Below, piece by piece: positions 48,236 through 59,429 of a DNA stretch of 64,000 bases. The stretch spans positions 10,212,552 through 10,276,551 of the forward strand of contig NC_072790.1 of NCBI RefSeq assembly GCF_028583425.1, written 5' to 3'. The position numbers and the translations under genes are program-made. Each line of letters opens with the position of its first letter. The first letter of the stretch is position 1. This stretch comes from Eublepharis macularius (Eukaryota; Chordata; Lepidosauria; Squamata; Eublepharidae). Under the pieces are notes generated by a model. It did no database searches. It was not told the DNA's origin and saw nothing but the letters and a program-made list of their open reading frames with translations.

Positions 48236-49089
48236 TGAACACCACACACAGACCCTTCTCTAAAATGTGTAGCTCACTCCACCCCTTAGGAAACACCTGC
48301 CATTCAATCACATCACACTTCACTCACCCATCCAGCCACAATAAACATTCATTCCAACCTCTTCCTTAATTAGCAGAACCAAAACCAACCCAAACCAGAA
48401 CCAAAACACACAAAAAGATTAACATGGCAAAACATTGCAGAAAAATTACTCAGCAGCTAGAACTGGCTCTACTTTCCCACAGCCTTTCCCTCATGTTTCC
48501 CAAATGAGTGCCTTGGGCTCCAGGAGTTATGGAATACAGGGGCTACAATGTGCAGGGTTGAGATACTCATAAATGGAGAATCTCGTTCAGCATCTAGCTC
48601 CCATCTTCATGTTCTTCACTGTCAATTCCTCCCCTACTATAGCTTTAGATGGGAAGGGATTCCTACCAGTACAAATGCCCTTTAACTTCAATTATGGTAG
48701 CAAACAAAGGCGGGTTTTGGCCCGTCAATCGGTAAACTCTGTTCTACTTTTTGACAGAATAGCTATACCACCAAAGCAATGTGGAAAGTTAGGGAGGCAA
48801 AGCTCAGGATGGTATTTAAGTCTTAAAGTCACGACTATGAAGGTATGAGGAAAATGGGTATAGTTGCTATACCACTGGTCCGCTGAGTTTAATATCGAAA
48901 GTCAGTTTATTATTCTGGCCATGAAAAATCTGGAAAACCCATGTTAATCTAGGCATCACCTTCCTCCTTACTTAATTAGGATGATGGCAGCATCAACAAC
49001 TGTCAAGTTTCCAAATCCTTTCTTCAAAATGATTGTTTATTCATATAAGGGCTTGTGGGCTGTTATTTGCAGGGGGGAAATTATGGTAT

Positions 49090-49159
<70 letters not shown>

Positions 49160-50732
49160 ACCATGCAACATGCTCAAAAGTAATCCTAACTATGCATTTA
49201 TTGGGACAACATCATACAGGATAAAAAAAATATAAATGACTGCATCAGTGCCTGGGGATAAACAGCTCACCTGCTTGTACCAACTCTAGGAACAGACCAC
49301 ACTCCAGCGTTTGAGCAGCAACCGTTAAACACGAGGGGTAACTCACTGGGGGCGGAGTGAGGGGAAAGCATTCCTTCAAAAACCACAACACACACTGGCA
49401 AGCACTCCTAAGTGGCATCATCTTTAAAATTCTTAAAGTGCAGTAGGTATCCTTCTGGATATTCCACTCATTCAAGGGACAAAGGAGCACCCCTATGGAA
49501 GGACATCAGAAGGTGTACAAAGTTCCAAGAAAGCCAGTAAGTAATACACACTTGATATACAGCTCCTGATAAAACAGAAGTTATTCTTAATGCCTACCCA
49601 ACTCATTATTTGTAAAAAAATATATAACTCATTACAAGGTACTCTCATAGTAGCCCTAAATGTCAGGCTTGTTATGTCTGCAATACTTGAACCTAAGACA
49701 GACATCAACAAACGTAACACTAATTTGAACAAGGCCTTATGGTATATTATGACTTAACATGCAGAATGATATCAAGGAATGATTCACCTAGCATAAGCAA
49801 CATAAATTCTGCCACTGCTTTACTTTCTAGTTTGGCAATTTGCCCCATTTCTGTTCTTGATAACAAGGAAGAACTATATGCAAAATTAAGCTAACTTCTA
49901 ATTGAGGGCCAAAGCCACACAACCAACCCCTATATCCTCAAAGGTGCTTTTAACAGGTTTATGATTAGCAGCCGTTTCTCTTCTTCTTCCTCCCCCATCC
50001 CCATAGCAAACTGCTTTCAAATCTGAGGAGACTTTCCAAAGCGGCTCATGATGTGCCTGAGAAGTCCAACGTTTGAAGACTTAAAATTCCCACAGGACAT
50101 GCTCAAATGTTTGGAGGGGGCTAGTCCAACGTTCTAATCACTAACATCACCTAGTTTGAGAGTTTTGTACTAACAGGACTTATTATGCCTTTTTATATAC
50201 TTGTCATATATGCGTCCTGCATATCTGCCATGACTGTACATGGGCTCTGCCTCTGGTCTCTGAGGGTGGGGGAAGTTCTTTATTGCTGCAATGCCAGTAG
50301 GTTATCTCACAAATGTTTACTTTCTCTTTCTCACTCTGCTGAGCCAGTGCCCTTGACTGCCAGCTGAAACTGGCTCGAAATGTATCCTCCTTGAGAGCCA
50401 AAGATAAGTGCATCATTCTCACAGTCTGCTCTAAAACAATGTCTTGCTCCAACCCCCGTTAACGGTCCTGTCCCAAGGCAGGAAGATTCCCTATAACTAA
50501 CATTGCTAGCCCCACATACGTCACTTCTGCCAATTCCACTGTCTATGGACCTTGTAATGAATGGATCTCTAATGAAGTTACTTCAACTGGAACACCTGTG
50601 TGTTAACTGTGGAGAACTTAGGGACCTAACTGCCAGGGACTGACAATACTACATTGCAGCAACTCTGAGTTTACCACCAAGAATATACTTAATACATACA
50701 TGACCAACCTCCAATCTCTGCATAATACGCTT
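48236..50732. other. Unannotated sequence (intron 2) with a (GA)n run
   Basis: No exon is seen. Apart from the GA microsatellite at 49093-49156 I found no repeat that I can name. Confidence 0.4.
49093..49156. repeat. (GA)n microsatellite
   Basis: About 32 uninterrupted GA units. Confidence 0.97.
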
Positions 50733-51260
50733 ATTTATTTACGTCATTTATAGTCCGCCTTTCTCACTGAGACTCAAGGCGGAATACACAGTATGAGGTT
50801 AATACAATCAGTATCAAGTACATTTCAATACAATACCATAAGATAAACAGATACAAGTTTAAAAGACATAGCATTAGCAAGGATCCAAGACAGAGTAGAA
50901 AAAAATACTGGAGCAAAACGGAATCAGTTCTAAGACTAACATCTGACAACATGGGGTGCTGGTTGTACATAGGAGTGCATATTTAAAGCAGCAGATAATA
51001 TATAAGGCAAAAATTGTGATGAAGTCTATGATCCCTAACTCATTAGCGAAGCATCTTCCCTACAATTCAGCCCTCCCATTTGAGTAAAAAGCCTTTTTGA
51101 ATAGTTCGGTTTTGCATCGTTTACAGAAAGCCAGGAGAGGGGGGGGGCTCTTCTGACTTCCTCAGGCAGATCATTCCACAGGGTAGAAGCCACCACAGAG
51201 AAAGCCCCTGTACGGGCTGCTGCTGACGTAGCAAAGTTGCCTGTCATCGTCAAACATTGT
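50733..51260 (-). mobile_element. L2-type LINE 3' end
   Basis: The minus strand encodes a LINE C-terminus (ARTGAFSVVASTLWNDLPEE and then VRRAPPLS, with a frame break, then a KTELFKKAF block). The 3' UTR ends in CCGCCTTGAGTCTCAGTGAG and AAAGGCGGACTATAAATGAC. This is the style of L2/CR1-group elements. It has no RT and is 5'-truncated. Confidence 0.7.
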
Positions 51261-51364
51261 GCTTTCAGTTCTATGGTGTTCTAGGCATACACCTAAATGC
51301 AGAAGTAATATCCCTCAAACTCTGCAATGTACGGTTCTGTAGCAAAACGGTCATCAGCATTTTC

Positions 51365-51592
51365 ATTTGTTTTAGTTATCTCCAACCCACCCTTCTCCCC
51401 AATGGGAACTCAAAGTGCTTTACAGAATTCTCCTCTCCTCCCTTTTATCCTCACAACAATCTTCTGAGGTAGGTTAGGCCAACAGCACTCAACAGGCTCA
51501 AGGCTACCCAGCAAGTTTTCATGGTAGAAAGAGGATTGGGGTTGCCCAGATCCTAGTCCAACACTGTAACCATTATACCACGCTGGGTACAA
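51365..51592 (-). repeat. tRNA-derived SINE (second subfamily), minus strand
   Basis: In reverse order it has CTTCTCCCCAATGGGAACTC, then ATCCTCACAACAATCTTCTG, then AGGCTACCCAGCAAGTTTTC, then GTAACCATTATACCACGCTG at the head. It sits about 210 bp downstream of the MACROD2 exon 2 donor. Confidence 0.8.
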
Positions 51593-51804
51593 AAGTGGTA
51601 TGATGCAGCAATTTGCCATGTATTTCAACTCACTAGCCCAACTAACTAACTAAAGCACACTGCTCAGCCACCACATCTTGAATACTAACCAATCAATCAA
51701 TTATAATCTTGAAATATGGGGCTTCAGGAATTTTTGTACACATGAGTTTGCTCTTAAAGTGTAAGTTCAGTTATACATTTAAATACAAAACAAAACTGAC
51801 TTGC

Positions 51805-51918
51805 CTTCATTTTGATTCTTATTCATTTCTTCCATCCATGTTGGGATATCTTTCAGAGCAACATACTCCCGTAAGTATTCTTTACGCCTTTCTTCCAGTG
51901 TCATCTTCAACAACCGTT
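51805..51918 (-). CDS. MACROD2: MACROD2 coding exon 2, with a GC splice donor
   Basis: This 114-nt exon encodes the region before the macrodomain: RLLKMTLEERRKEYLREYVA, then LKDIPTWMEEMNKNQNE. Human MACROD2 reads RLLKMTLEERRKEYLRDYIP here, so identity is clear. The acceptor is TTTTTTAAACAG before 51918, and it receives phase 1 from exon 1. For the donor, the matching consensus is AAG|GCAAGT after 51805. This leaves phase 1, joins exon 3 as G|AA, and yields NQNE-E-ENSKE, which aligns without gaps to the human QND-E-ENTQE. The nearest GT donor (after 51801) would put exon 3 out of frame with an immediate stop. The region is a basic linker of unknown structure. Confidence 0.95.
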
Positions 51919-54082
51919 CTGTTTAAAAAACATGTATTGGCATTAGCAATGTTATGCTGTTTCCTTTAAGGGAAAGATCAGGACTGTAGTATTAGCACCT
52001 GTTAATTTTTTTTTTATGATGTAAATGTCATGATGTAAACGTGCACCTGATTCTGAGCTCCAAGGAGTCTCCGATCTTCGACCTTTTCCACGTGGACTAC
52101 GTGGCCTGGGCTCAGTGTTGTTGGGAAGTCCCCCCACCCCACCCCACCCTTACAGCAGCATGGCACATTCAAGCATCTCTCAGGTTTTCCCCATCGTTTC
52201 TCCCATCTTTCACAACCTACTTTGCTTGTGAAGTTTTGGGAATTACTCAGAAAAGTCTGGATGGCGGCCATGCGCACAGGAAAGTTTGGATTTTCCCAGT
52301 CCCACTCACAAGGCAGCCCTCCTCACCACCACCTGGGGGGAGGCTTGTTTTTTTAACCAGATATTGGTCGATCACATTTTCTCAATTTCCATCTTTTATT
52401 TTTAAAGAAGTCTCTAGCTTCTTTTATTGTGGGAATACAAGGGAACTAGAGCACCGAGGGAACTGCACCAAAAGGAACTAGAGATGTATTTTTTCTAAAA
52501 TCATAAACTGAGAATTCAGAGAACGTGAGAGACAAATTGTTGTTATGATGGTGGGCCACTTCCAGGAGACTGGGGGCAGGGAAAATGCACGCAAACCTGC
52601 CTTGCGGAGTTCCACCGCTGCTGCGTTGAAGTTCCCCAAGCCCATTCCCTTACTGTATTGCTCATATTCTGAAAGAGTGAACGTTTCACAAAAAGCAGCC
52701 CTAAAAGTGATACATTTAGAACCAATTAGCACCACTATTCACTGGCCAAGCCTCTCAAATTAGTCCTTGACTCTGTCATTAAACTGTGTTCTAAGACTCC
52801 TGTAGGGGAACATCAAAAAGTTACTTGACACTTTTTTTGCAACCTTGAACAGCATTTAGAACTTGCTTGGTTTTCACGGCCACTCATTTATTACTACAGG
52901 AATCCCAAATTTCTGTTAGTATTAATCACTGGACGCTACTGAAATGTTCAGTTGATAGACAACATCTCTGTTAACAAATCCACTCTCTGGTTTTGTTAGG
53001 TGGAGTTCAGTTTGCATGTAGCTTTTAAGAATTCTACAAGGCAAGTGCTCTTTTGAGGTATTTGTAGCATCCACCTGAGCTGCTATGTTAGCAGAGACAG
53101 CATACACTACTAAACAGTTCAACAGATTCTGCACAGCACCTGAGATTCAGACCATACTGAAAATGCCATCCTTCCATTTAGCAAATAGTAAACAGAAGGA
53201 AACCCCACTCTGAGACTATTATCTCACCTCTGGACACATTACTGAATATCTTCTCTTCATTTTAAAGAGCATTTTCCAAAAGAAACTGGTGCAATTCTCA
53301 GATTTAATTAATTGGGAAGGGGGTGACAAAATAAATGACATGTGCATTAAGCAACAACTTCAATAAACTGCATGAGCCAAACAGTGTATAAACTCCAGAT
53401 CACCTTCCCCACCACCACAAATACACACACACACACAGGGAGAGAAAAGACTTCAAAGCCCTGGAAGCATAAGGTTAATTCTGTTCTGTGGCTGCAACAC
53501 CAAAAACATTCAGAGCAGACACTGGCCCCAACAGGAAAACCTTCAGGCACAGGAAGCAGAATGCATGGTGAGCAGCTCTCACGCATTACTGCCAATGCAT
53601 GGATCCAATGTCCCGTAGAAGCCTGTCTCGTGAGTTCCACAGTTCAAGAGTCAGCCCAAAGATTTTATCTGGATTTACAGAATTTCAGCGTGCTCACACT
53701 GACTTTGTTTGATTGGTGATCAAAGCGAAAGGGACATCTTAGCTAAGAAGCCACCAGCTGCCAAGGTTTGGGTACTCATTCAGTAATAATTTGATTTTCC
53801 ACAAGTTTTTGCAGAGAAACAGTTTACAGTTGAGACTATGCATACCAAACCACCAAGCAGGTTTTGAATCTTGGGAATATTGTTAAGAAGCCCTGAATTA
53901 GACGTAATGCACCCAATTTACAAAACAGTAAGCCTTTGACAAACTTATCAAATTCATGAAAGCATTTATTTTTGTGCTTAAGAACACAGGTTTCCAAAAG
54001 TAAACTGGAAAGATTTGTCTGCCCAGTCTTATGAATAAGTCCCATTTCAGAAAACTGTACAAACACCTGCTGAACAGAAGAG
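51919..54082. other. Unannotated sequence (MACROD2 intron 1)
   Basis: I see no exon or classified repeat. A CA run lies near 53422. Confidence 0.4.
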
Positions 54083-54290
54083 ATCAAGATAGGTAGCCGT
54101 GTTTGTCTAAAGCAGTAGAAAAGAGCAAGAGTCCAGCAGCACCTATAAGACTAACAAAATTTGTGGTAGGGTATGAGCTTTGTGAGCCACAGCTCACTTC
54201 TTCAGATATCTATGGCTCATGAAAGCTCATACCCTACCACAAATTTTGTTAGTCTTATAGGTGCTACTGGACTCTTGCTCTTTTCTACTG
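54083..54290. repeat. Head-to-head pair of short Penelope-like units (hairpin)
   Basis: A minus-oriented unit (54083-54210) and a plus-oriented unit (54211-54290) face each other. Their arms, 54113-54181 and 54222-54290, are inverted copies with one mismatch in 69 bases. The minus unit is longer and ends in the AAACACGGCTACCTATCTTG text. It carries CUGAAGA, a GUGAGC/GCUCAC stem and AAAG, a decayed hammerhead core. Confidence 0.85.
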
Positions 54291-54764
54291 AACGGAAGAG
54301 AGTGAATTTCGCATGGCTTCTTGAAAACACTAGTGTGCAGTAGCAGGCACGCAAGTATTTAAGTTGAGAAAAATCTCAAAGTCCACAAAGGCTCACAACT
54401 TTAGTGCAATTTTAGCAGCAAGAGTACAATAGGTAGAAAACCAGGGGAACTCAACACTGAAGGTCTCAGGATCAGCACTTTTTCTAGTAGCAATGTTGCA
54501 GTTGTGAGAAAAAAGATGTTGAATATTCTTCACATGGTCCTCCCTACTTGTGATAAAAGAACATAAAACCTGCACATGGCGGCCTTTCCTTGGGTACGAG
54601 AAAAGCTATACAGATACACACGTCAACTTTATCAGCAGTAAAACTCGCTTTAGAATCTAGGACATCTGCCTGGAGCTTTAAATTCTAAGCCTTCTTTTTA
54701 TGTGCATTCACTTGCAGCTTCATGAGTATGAGCAGATGCCATGAGCCAATGCTGCTGGTTGTTG

Positions 54765-54860
54765 TTATTATTATTGATAGTCCATCTTTCTCACTGGGAC
54801 CCAAGGCGGATTACACAGTGCAAGGGAAAACAACAGTATCAACGAAATACAATATCAACA
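54765..54860 (-). repeat. L2-type LINE 3' tail, short
   Basis: CCATCTTTCTCACTGGGACC then CAAGGCGGATTACACAGTGC on the plus strand is the reverse of the same tail type as at 50733-50830. Confidence 0.6.
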
Positions 54861-54924
54861 AAAGAAGTTAATGTTGCTTTACACATTTAGTAGGGATAAA
54901 CAATTCTTTCAAAGAAACCACATA

Positions 54925-55890
54925 TTTGCTTCAAAAAATTTCCTTCAGCTAGAAAAGCAAGCTAACACCGCTGCAACAAATGCTTTCTACAAACTCAGTC
55001 TAGCCTGGAAGATGGCCCCTATCTTGACACGGCTTATTTGGCCACCAGGATCCATGCCACTGTAACACAGAGGCTAGACTACTGTAAAGCATTCTACATA
55101 GGTCTCCCCTCAAAGTCAATTCAGAGACTCCAGTTAGTGCAGAACACCAGCTTTGTTAGAGCCCGGCAGAGCTCAGCAAAGCATGCACATCACTCCCGTT
55201 CTGCAGTCTCTCCACGGGCCACTCATGTTACTGGGCTCAGTTCAAGGTTTTGGCCATGATATATAAAGCCCTTCATGGCCTTGGCCCCTCATATCTACGG
55301 GACTGCCTTTCTGCTTATGCTCCGCCATGGCAACTTGGCTCGTTTGAACAGGGCCTTCTGTGGGTGTCATCCTGCAAATGGGCGAAACCAACAGCTGCCC
55401 CATCTATGCATATTCTCTGTTGTGACCCTCACTTTGTGGAGTGGCATGCCTGATGTGCCTGGTCTGTTGCTGTAAGTATGATCCTCGAAGGTAGTTTCCA
55501 CATCATTAAACATGGCATGTCAAATTGTTTATGCTTTGTTTTGGCATTGTATCAGCTCTTTTGATTCTTCACTTTCCTACTCATTTTTCAACTTTCAGCA
55601 ACCCACGCTCCCTTGTATTGTTTACTGAATGGCAAGCCATTGATTGCATAAGCTCTCTCGAGCCTCAGTGAGGGAGCCATACCGCTGAAGACTTCCCGCC
55701 ACCCATGCAGCAAAATGCTGTATTTTAATATTTTATACCCGCCAATTTTAATTGTTTTGATATGTTTTAATGTTTTTATAATGTTTTTACTGTTTTAAAC
55801 TGTTGTTAAACCACCCTGAGCCCGTCTAACGGAGAGAGCGGTCTAGAAATATGATTAAATAAATAAAGTGAATAAAATAAATAAATAAAT
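54925..55890 (+). mobile_element. L2 LINE, ORF2 C-terminus and 3' UTR
   Basis: Plus-strand translation shows the thumb and C-terminal region of an L2-type ORF2: ATVTQRLDYCKAFYIGLPSK, then a QRLQLVQN block, then AMIYKALHGLGPSYLRDCLS followed by AYAP. A 3' UTR ends in CCACCCTGAGCCCG...GAGAGCGGTCTAGAAATATG and an AAATAAATAAATAAAT tail. Frameshifts near 55250 and 55350 make it inactive. It lies in MACROD2 intron 1 on the opposite strand. Confidence 0.85.
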
Positions 55891-56477
55891 GTACAGCTGT
55901 TTTATTTCAGCTGCCCTCCTCATCCATTGCACTAGGACTTGCTTCAGATTCTCCCTTTTCCTCACACTGTTTCAGTTTGCACGTATAAAGAGCAATGTTG
56001 CAAGCAAGAAAGCACGCCATGCTTTTGTTTCTTAAGTGGGACAAGTAAATGACCTTTCAAGTCTAGGTGGATAATTTCTTTCAAAAATATGAATTAAAAC
56101 ATGAGGTTTCTTGCAGTTAGTCTTTCACTCACACATGCACACATTCCTCCTTAACTTGCGTTTGTTTAGGGCAAGCCAGATTTGAAGAACGGCACGACAG
56201 AGTCGACCGTTTTGGCCTGTACAGGACTATGAGATATACAGGCAGAGATCAGCCTGCTGAAAAACTGGGAGGGGGTGGAAACGCACGCCTGCCCAGGCAT
56301 CACAAGCAGGGAACAACAGAAGACACACACCCGCAAGGTGAACAGAAGCCGAGCAGGCAACCTCTTAAGCACTCTTCAAGCCCAACTAGATTCCCAGGGT
56401 ACTCTGAAGAAGGGAGCTGTGTCGCCCACAAGCTTATCCCCTGGGCATCTATCTAGTCGGTCTCTGAGCCAGAGGAG
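55891..56477. other. Unannotated sequence (intron 1)
   Basis: I see no exon or classified repeat. Confidence 0.4.
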
Positions 56478-56636
56478 TCAGCCGTGGTAGTCGGTAACTG
56501 CAGAACAGTCAGAAGTCCACGAGCACCTTGAAGGCAAACCAACTGCAACCGGGGCCTCTGACGAGGAGTGCGGTGGCTCTCGAAAGCCCCTGCCTCAGTA
56601 AAGTTGGTTCGTCTTCAAGGCGCTGCTGGTCTTCGA
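56478..56636. repeat. Head-to-head pair of short Penelope-like units with hammerhead-like core
   Basis: A minus unit (56478-56543) faces a plus unit (56552-56636). The inverted arms share AGTTGGTTYGYCTTCAAGG and GCTGGTCTTC-like text. The plus unit carries CTGACGA at 56558-56564, a stem candidate, and GAAA at 56582-56585, close to a hammerhead core. Confidence 0.75.
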
Positions 56637-56649
56637 GGGAACTTTTGAG

Positions 56650-57470
56650 GGCTTGTCAGCAGGGCTGCAGGAGCGGGGTGGCTGGGCAGTCTGGCGCCCA
56701 GAAGCACCGGCTTCAGGGCTGAGGGCCGAGGCTGGGGCGCAGGTGCTCCGGGCACCCCGACCCCTTTCTCACACACACGCACGCACCCCGAGGGAGCGGG
56801 CGCCTGTCAGCCTGAGCACCGGCGCCAAGTCAGAGGGAAGGGGAGGGAAGGGAGCCGGGCTGCAGCCCCCCCCGCCCCCCCCCGGGGCAAGGTCACAAGG
56901 CGGAGAGCAGCCACAGCCCACCCCCACCCCGGCTCCCTTCGCCTCAGGAGGGAGCGGCTCCTCCTGCGCCCGGAGGCAGAGGGCGGCGGCGGCGGCTACC
57001 TTTCTCTTCCCTCCAGAGCTTTTTCCGCTTGTTGCCGGGGTACATGGCGCTGTGGCTGGCGGCGGCTTTGAGCTGCAGGTTCCCCAGGCTTCGGGCGGGG
57101 AGGGAAGCGCGCGGGCCCGGGCGGCGTCGGTCAGCCGAGGAGGAGGCGGCGGCGGCGGGCCGGGAGCGGGTCGGTGGCGCCCCTCGCCGCGCGTCAACTG
57201 GGTCACGCCTCGCTCCGACCCGGCAGACGCCCCCGCAGCGCCCGCCCCCTTCCCCCGCGGCCATTGGCTCCGCCGGGCGCCGCTCCGCGCCACGCCCCGC
57301 CCACGCGCGCGCCGCGACGCCCGCCCCGCCCCCCAACGGCCGTTAACCGCCGCAACCGCGGAGGGGGGAGGGGCTTGGAGGGGCGGGCGGCGCCTGAGCC
57401 CGTCGCGCGCCCTCCGCCTCAGCCGCGCTCCCCCAGGGCGGCCTGCAGCATGCTCCGGGGCTCCCCGGTT
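56650..57470 (-). promoter_or_regulatory. CpG island and probable MACROD2 promoter / 5' UTR
   Basis: The stretch is very GC rich with dense CpG, surrounds MACROD2 exon 1 and extends upstream of its start codon on the minus strand. A CCAAT box (reverse ATTGG at 57265-57269) lies about 220 bp upstream of the ATG, among GC boxes such as CCCGCCCCGCCCCC near 57320. The transcription start is not visible from sequence. The long open frames within the island are a by-product of base composition. Confidence 0.75.
57000..57045 (-). CDS. MACROD2: MACROD2 coding exon 1 (start codon)
   Basis: The exon encodes MYPGNKRKKLWREEK plus the first base of the next codon. Human MACROD2 starts MYPSNKKKKVWREEK, so both the gene and the start Met (ATG at 57045-57043) are clear. 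The context GCGCC-ATG-T is fair. The donor after 57000 is G|GTAGCC, phase 1, joining AA of exon 2 to give Glu. The peptide is basic and has no signal sequence, in keeping with a cytosolic or nuclear enzyme. An upstream in-frame Met at 57336 would add about 97 Pro/Ala/Arg-rich residues from the CpG island and has no support in the family. Intron 1 is about 5.1 kb. Confidence 0.95.
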
Positions 57471-57695
57471 CTCCTCACAACAACCCTGCGAGGTGGATCA
57501 AGCCGTGTTAAGTCTTTCTGTTGCAGCAGAAGAGAAAGAGTCCAGTCGCACCTAGAAGACGAATACAATGGGGGGGGAGGGGAGGCTGCGAGAGTGGGAC
57601 TGGCCCAAGTCGCCCAGCAAGCTTCCCTGGCGCAGCAGGAATTCGAACCTGGATCTCCCGGATCCTAAGGTGGCGCTCTAACCACGACCTCAAGC
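57465..57695 (-). repeat. tRNA-derived SINE, minus strand, split by a Penelope-like unit
   Basis: The SINE reads CTCCTCACAACAACCCTGCG on the left and resumes with GAGAGTGGGACTGGCCCAAG, then ATTCGAACCTGGATCTCCCG (B box) and CTCTAACCACGACC on the right. The insert 57497-57565 carries the GTGTTAAG...AGAGTCCAGTCGCACC text of the Penelope-like family, minus strand. It lies just upstream of the MACROD2 island. Confidence 0.75.
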
Positions 57696-57892
57696 TAGCC
57701 TAGAAATGGTGGGGAGGGGGGGCGTGAGCCACATGAGGACCTATTGAGGAGAAAGGCAGGATATAAACGGAGCAAATAAATAACTAAATTTTATTCCCAC
57801 CTCTGCTTTGCTGGGCTCGAGCCCCCGCTTCTTCAGACCCAATCAGGCTAAATGCAACGACCCTTCTTACCATAACGTAATGCTTATAAGCT

Positions 57893-58050
57893 GCTCATAG
57901 ACAAATTACCGCCCCATTCAGAGCGGAGTACAAAGTCAGTTTTGTTATCCCCACAATACAGTGGGGGAGCTGGGTTGAGAGGAGCGGCTGACCCAAGGCT
58001 ACCTGTTGAACTCGTGGTAATACTGATTCACAACCCAACCACTTAACCAG
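57893..58050 (-). repeat. tRNA-derived SINE remnant, minus strand
   Basis: In reverse it has ACCGCCCCATTCAGAGCGG, then TTGTTATCCCCACAATACAG, then CTGACCCAAGGCTACCTGTT. It is diverged and lacks the head. Confidence 0.55.
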
Positions 58051-58885
58051 TTTTTTCAAAAACAGGAGTGCCCACACACACACACACACACAGCACCTTA
58101 ACATTTTATTTCAGCCTGGGTTTGCATGAACTAAAGCCAGCTTTCTTACAGGTGCATGCAATTGGGCTTCAGAAACACTCTGGCAACACTAGTAATGGAA
58201 TTTTATTCCAGAATCAACTTGGATGGACAAGAACTCGCTGCTTGGTATATAAATGAATGAATCCTTACAATGTTGTAGTGTGAAAAAACCAGCTGGGTCA
58301 CAGAGCCAGGAAATGTGAAATGCAGAGTGAAACGTCATAAAGTCTCATTCAGATCTAATCAGAAAAAATACAAAGACTTCTGCTAGCTTTGCTAATATAA
58401 ATAAATGAGTGGGGAGTCAACTTTTCAAGCAAATGAGAACTTAGATAATCCTGGAGGGGAAAGACTTTGAGGGGTGAAATGAGATTTCTGAATTGTTTCA
58501 CCTTGCTAGACTTCCTCACAAAAGGCAAGAAGCTCATGGAAGTCTCATCCTCTGACATTGGAGACCCCGCACCCAAGCCCCAAGTTGTGTTGCACTGTTT
58601 TTAGGGTTACTTCAGTGGTGAAATTCTCTGCACATGCCAAGAAACACCACAGACTTTAGTCTGTCAATTATTCTAGAATACAGCAGGCAGTCTGCCAATT
58701 TTTTATAACTCTTTATTTATAAACATTTCAATAATAATAATACAACAATAACTTTGTTCCAAACATAGGCACAATATATATTTGTAAGGAATATCACATC
58801 GTTACAGATCAAAAATGATTAATAAAGGTAAAAGTCAATGTATGTCCTAGGCACTGTACTTTTCTTGAGCACACCCAAGTACCTC
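58051..58885. other. Unannotated intergenic sequence with a short (AC)n run
   Basis: Lies between the MACROD2 and putative SEL1L2 promoters. The AC run is at about 58073-58092. Nothing else is recognised. Confidence 0.4.
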
Positions 58886-59042
58886 AAAAAACAATATTTG
58901 GGTCCAGTAGGGAGCTCTGACTCTCCAAAGCTCATACCTTTCTTTAAGGTGCTTCTGGACCCAAATCTTGCTTTTCTACTACAGAACTAAATCTTGCTCT
59001 TTTACTAGAGACCAACACAGCTACCCACCTGAAACTACCAAA
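58886..59042 (+). repeat. Short Penelope-like unit with inverted partner
   Basis: The plus unit has CTCTGACTCTCCAAAGCTCA, then TTAAGGTGCTTCTGGACCC, then GAGACCAACACAGCTACCCA. A short minus piece, ATTTGGGTCCAG at 58896-58907, is the exact inverse of 58955-58966. Same family as the pairs at 54.2 and 56.6 kb. Confidence 0.7.
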
Positions 59043-59429
59043 AATCATTATGACCAATACAATTTGTGTTCCCATGATCAACACCAAACAAGAATTATTC
59101 AAGAAGGCGTCTTTATTTCTGTATTACCTCTTACCCTTGTATTTACAAAAATCTATTTCTGAGTTACAAGGAGTTAATTCATGGATTTATTGACTAAAAC
59201 AGAACCATGCAAAAGCATCACCATAGTTGCTGTCATGAACATAAAACAGCTTTACCAAATTGATATACTATGGATGTTGTCATCTGGAAAGTTTACCCCA
59301 AGAAAACGAAAATGATCAAGGCTATATATAGATCAAGCAGCCTCTCTCTCTTTGGGGAGTAGAGGCGCTTAGGAAAGGGTACCAACTTCAACACTGCACA
59401 CATGACTATATATGAAAAGACAGAGTAAG
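59043..59429. other. Unannotated intergenic sequence
   Basis: Nothing recognised. Confidence 0.4.

Noticed and set aside
51795..51801. GT donor (GTCAGT) for MACROD2 exon 2
   Set aside because: It gives phase 2 while exon 3 needs phase 1; the join would stop within four codons. The GC donor four bases earlier fits.
56653..57668. Long open reading frames on both strands over the CpG island
   Set aside because: They are Pro/Ala/Arg/Gly-rich in all frames, overlap MACROD2 exon 1, and follow from high GC with few stop codons.
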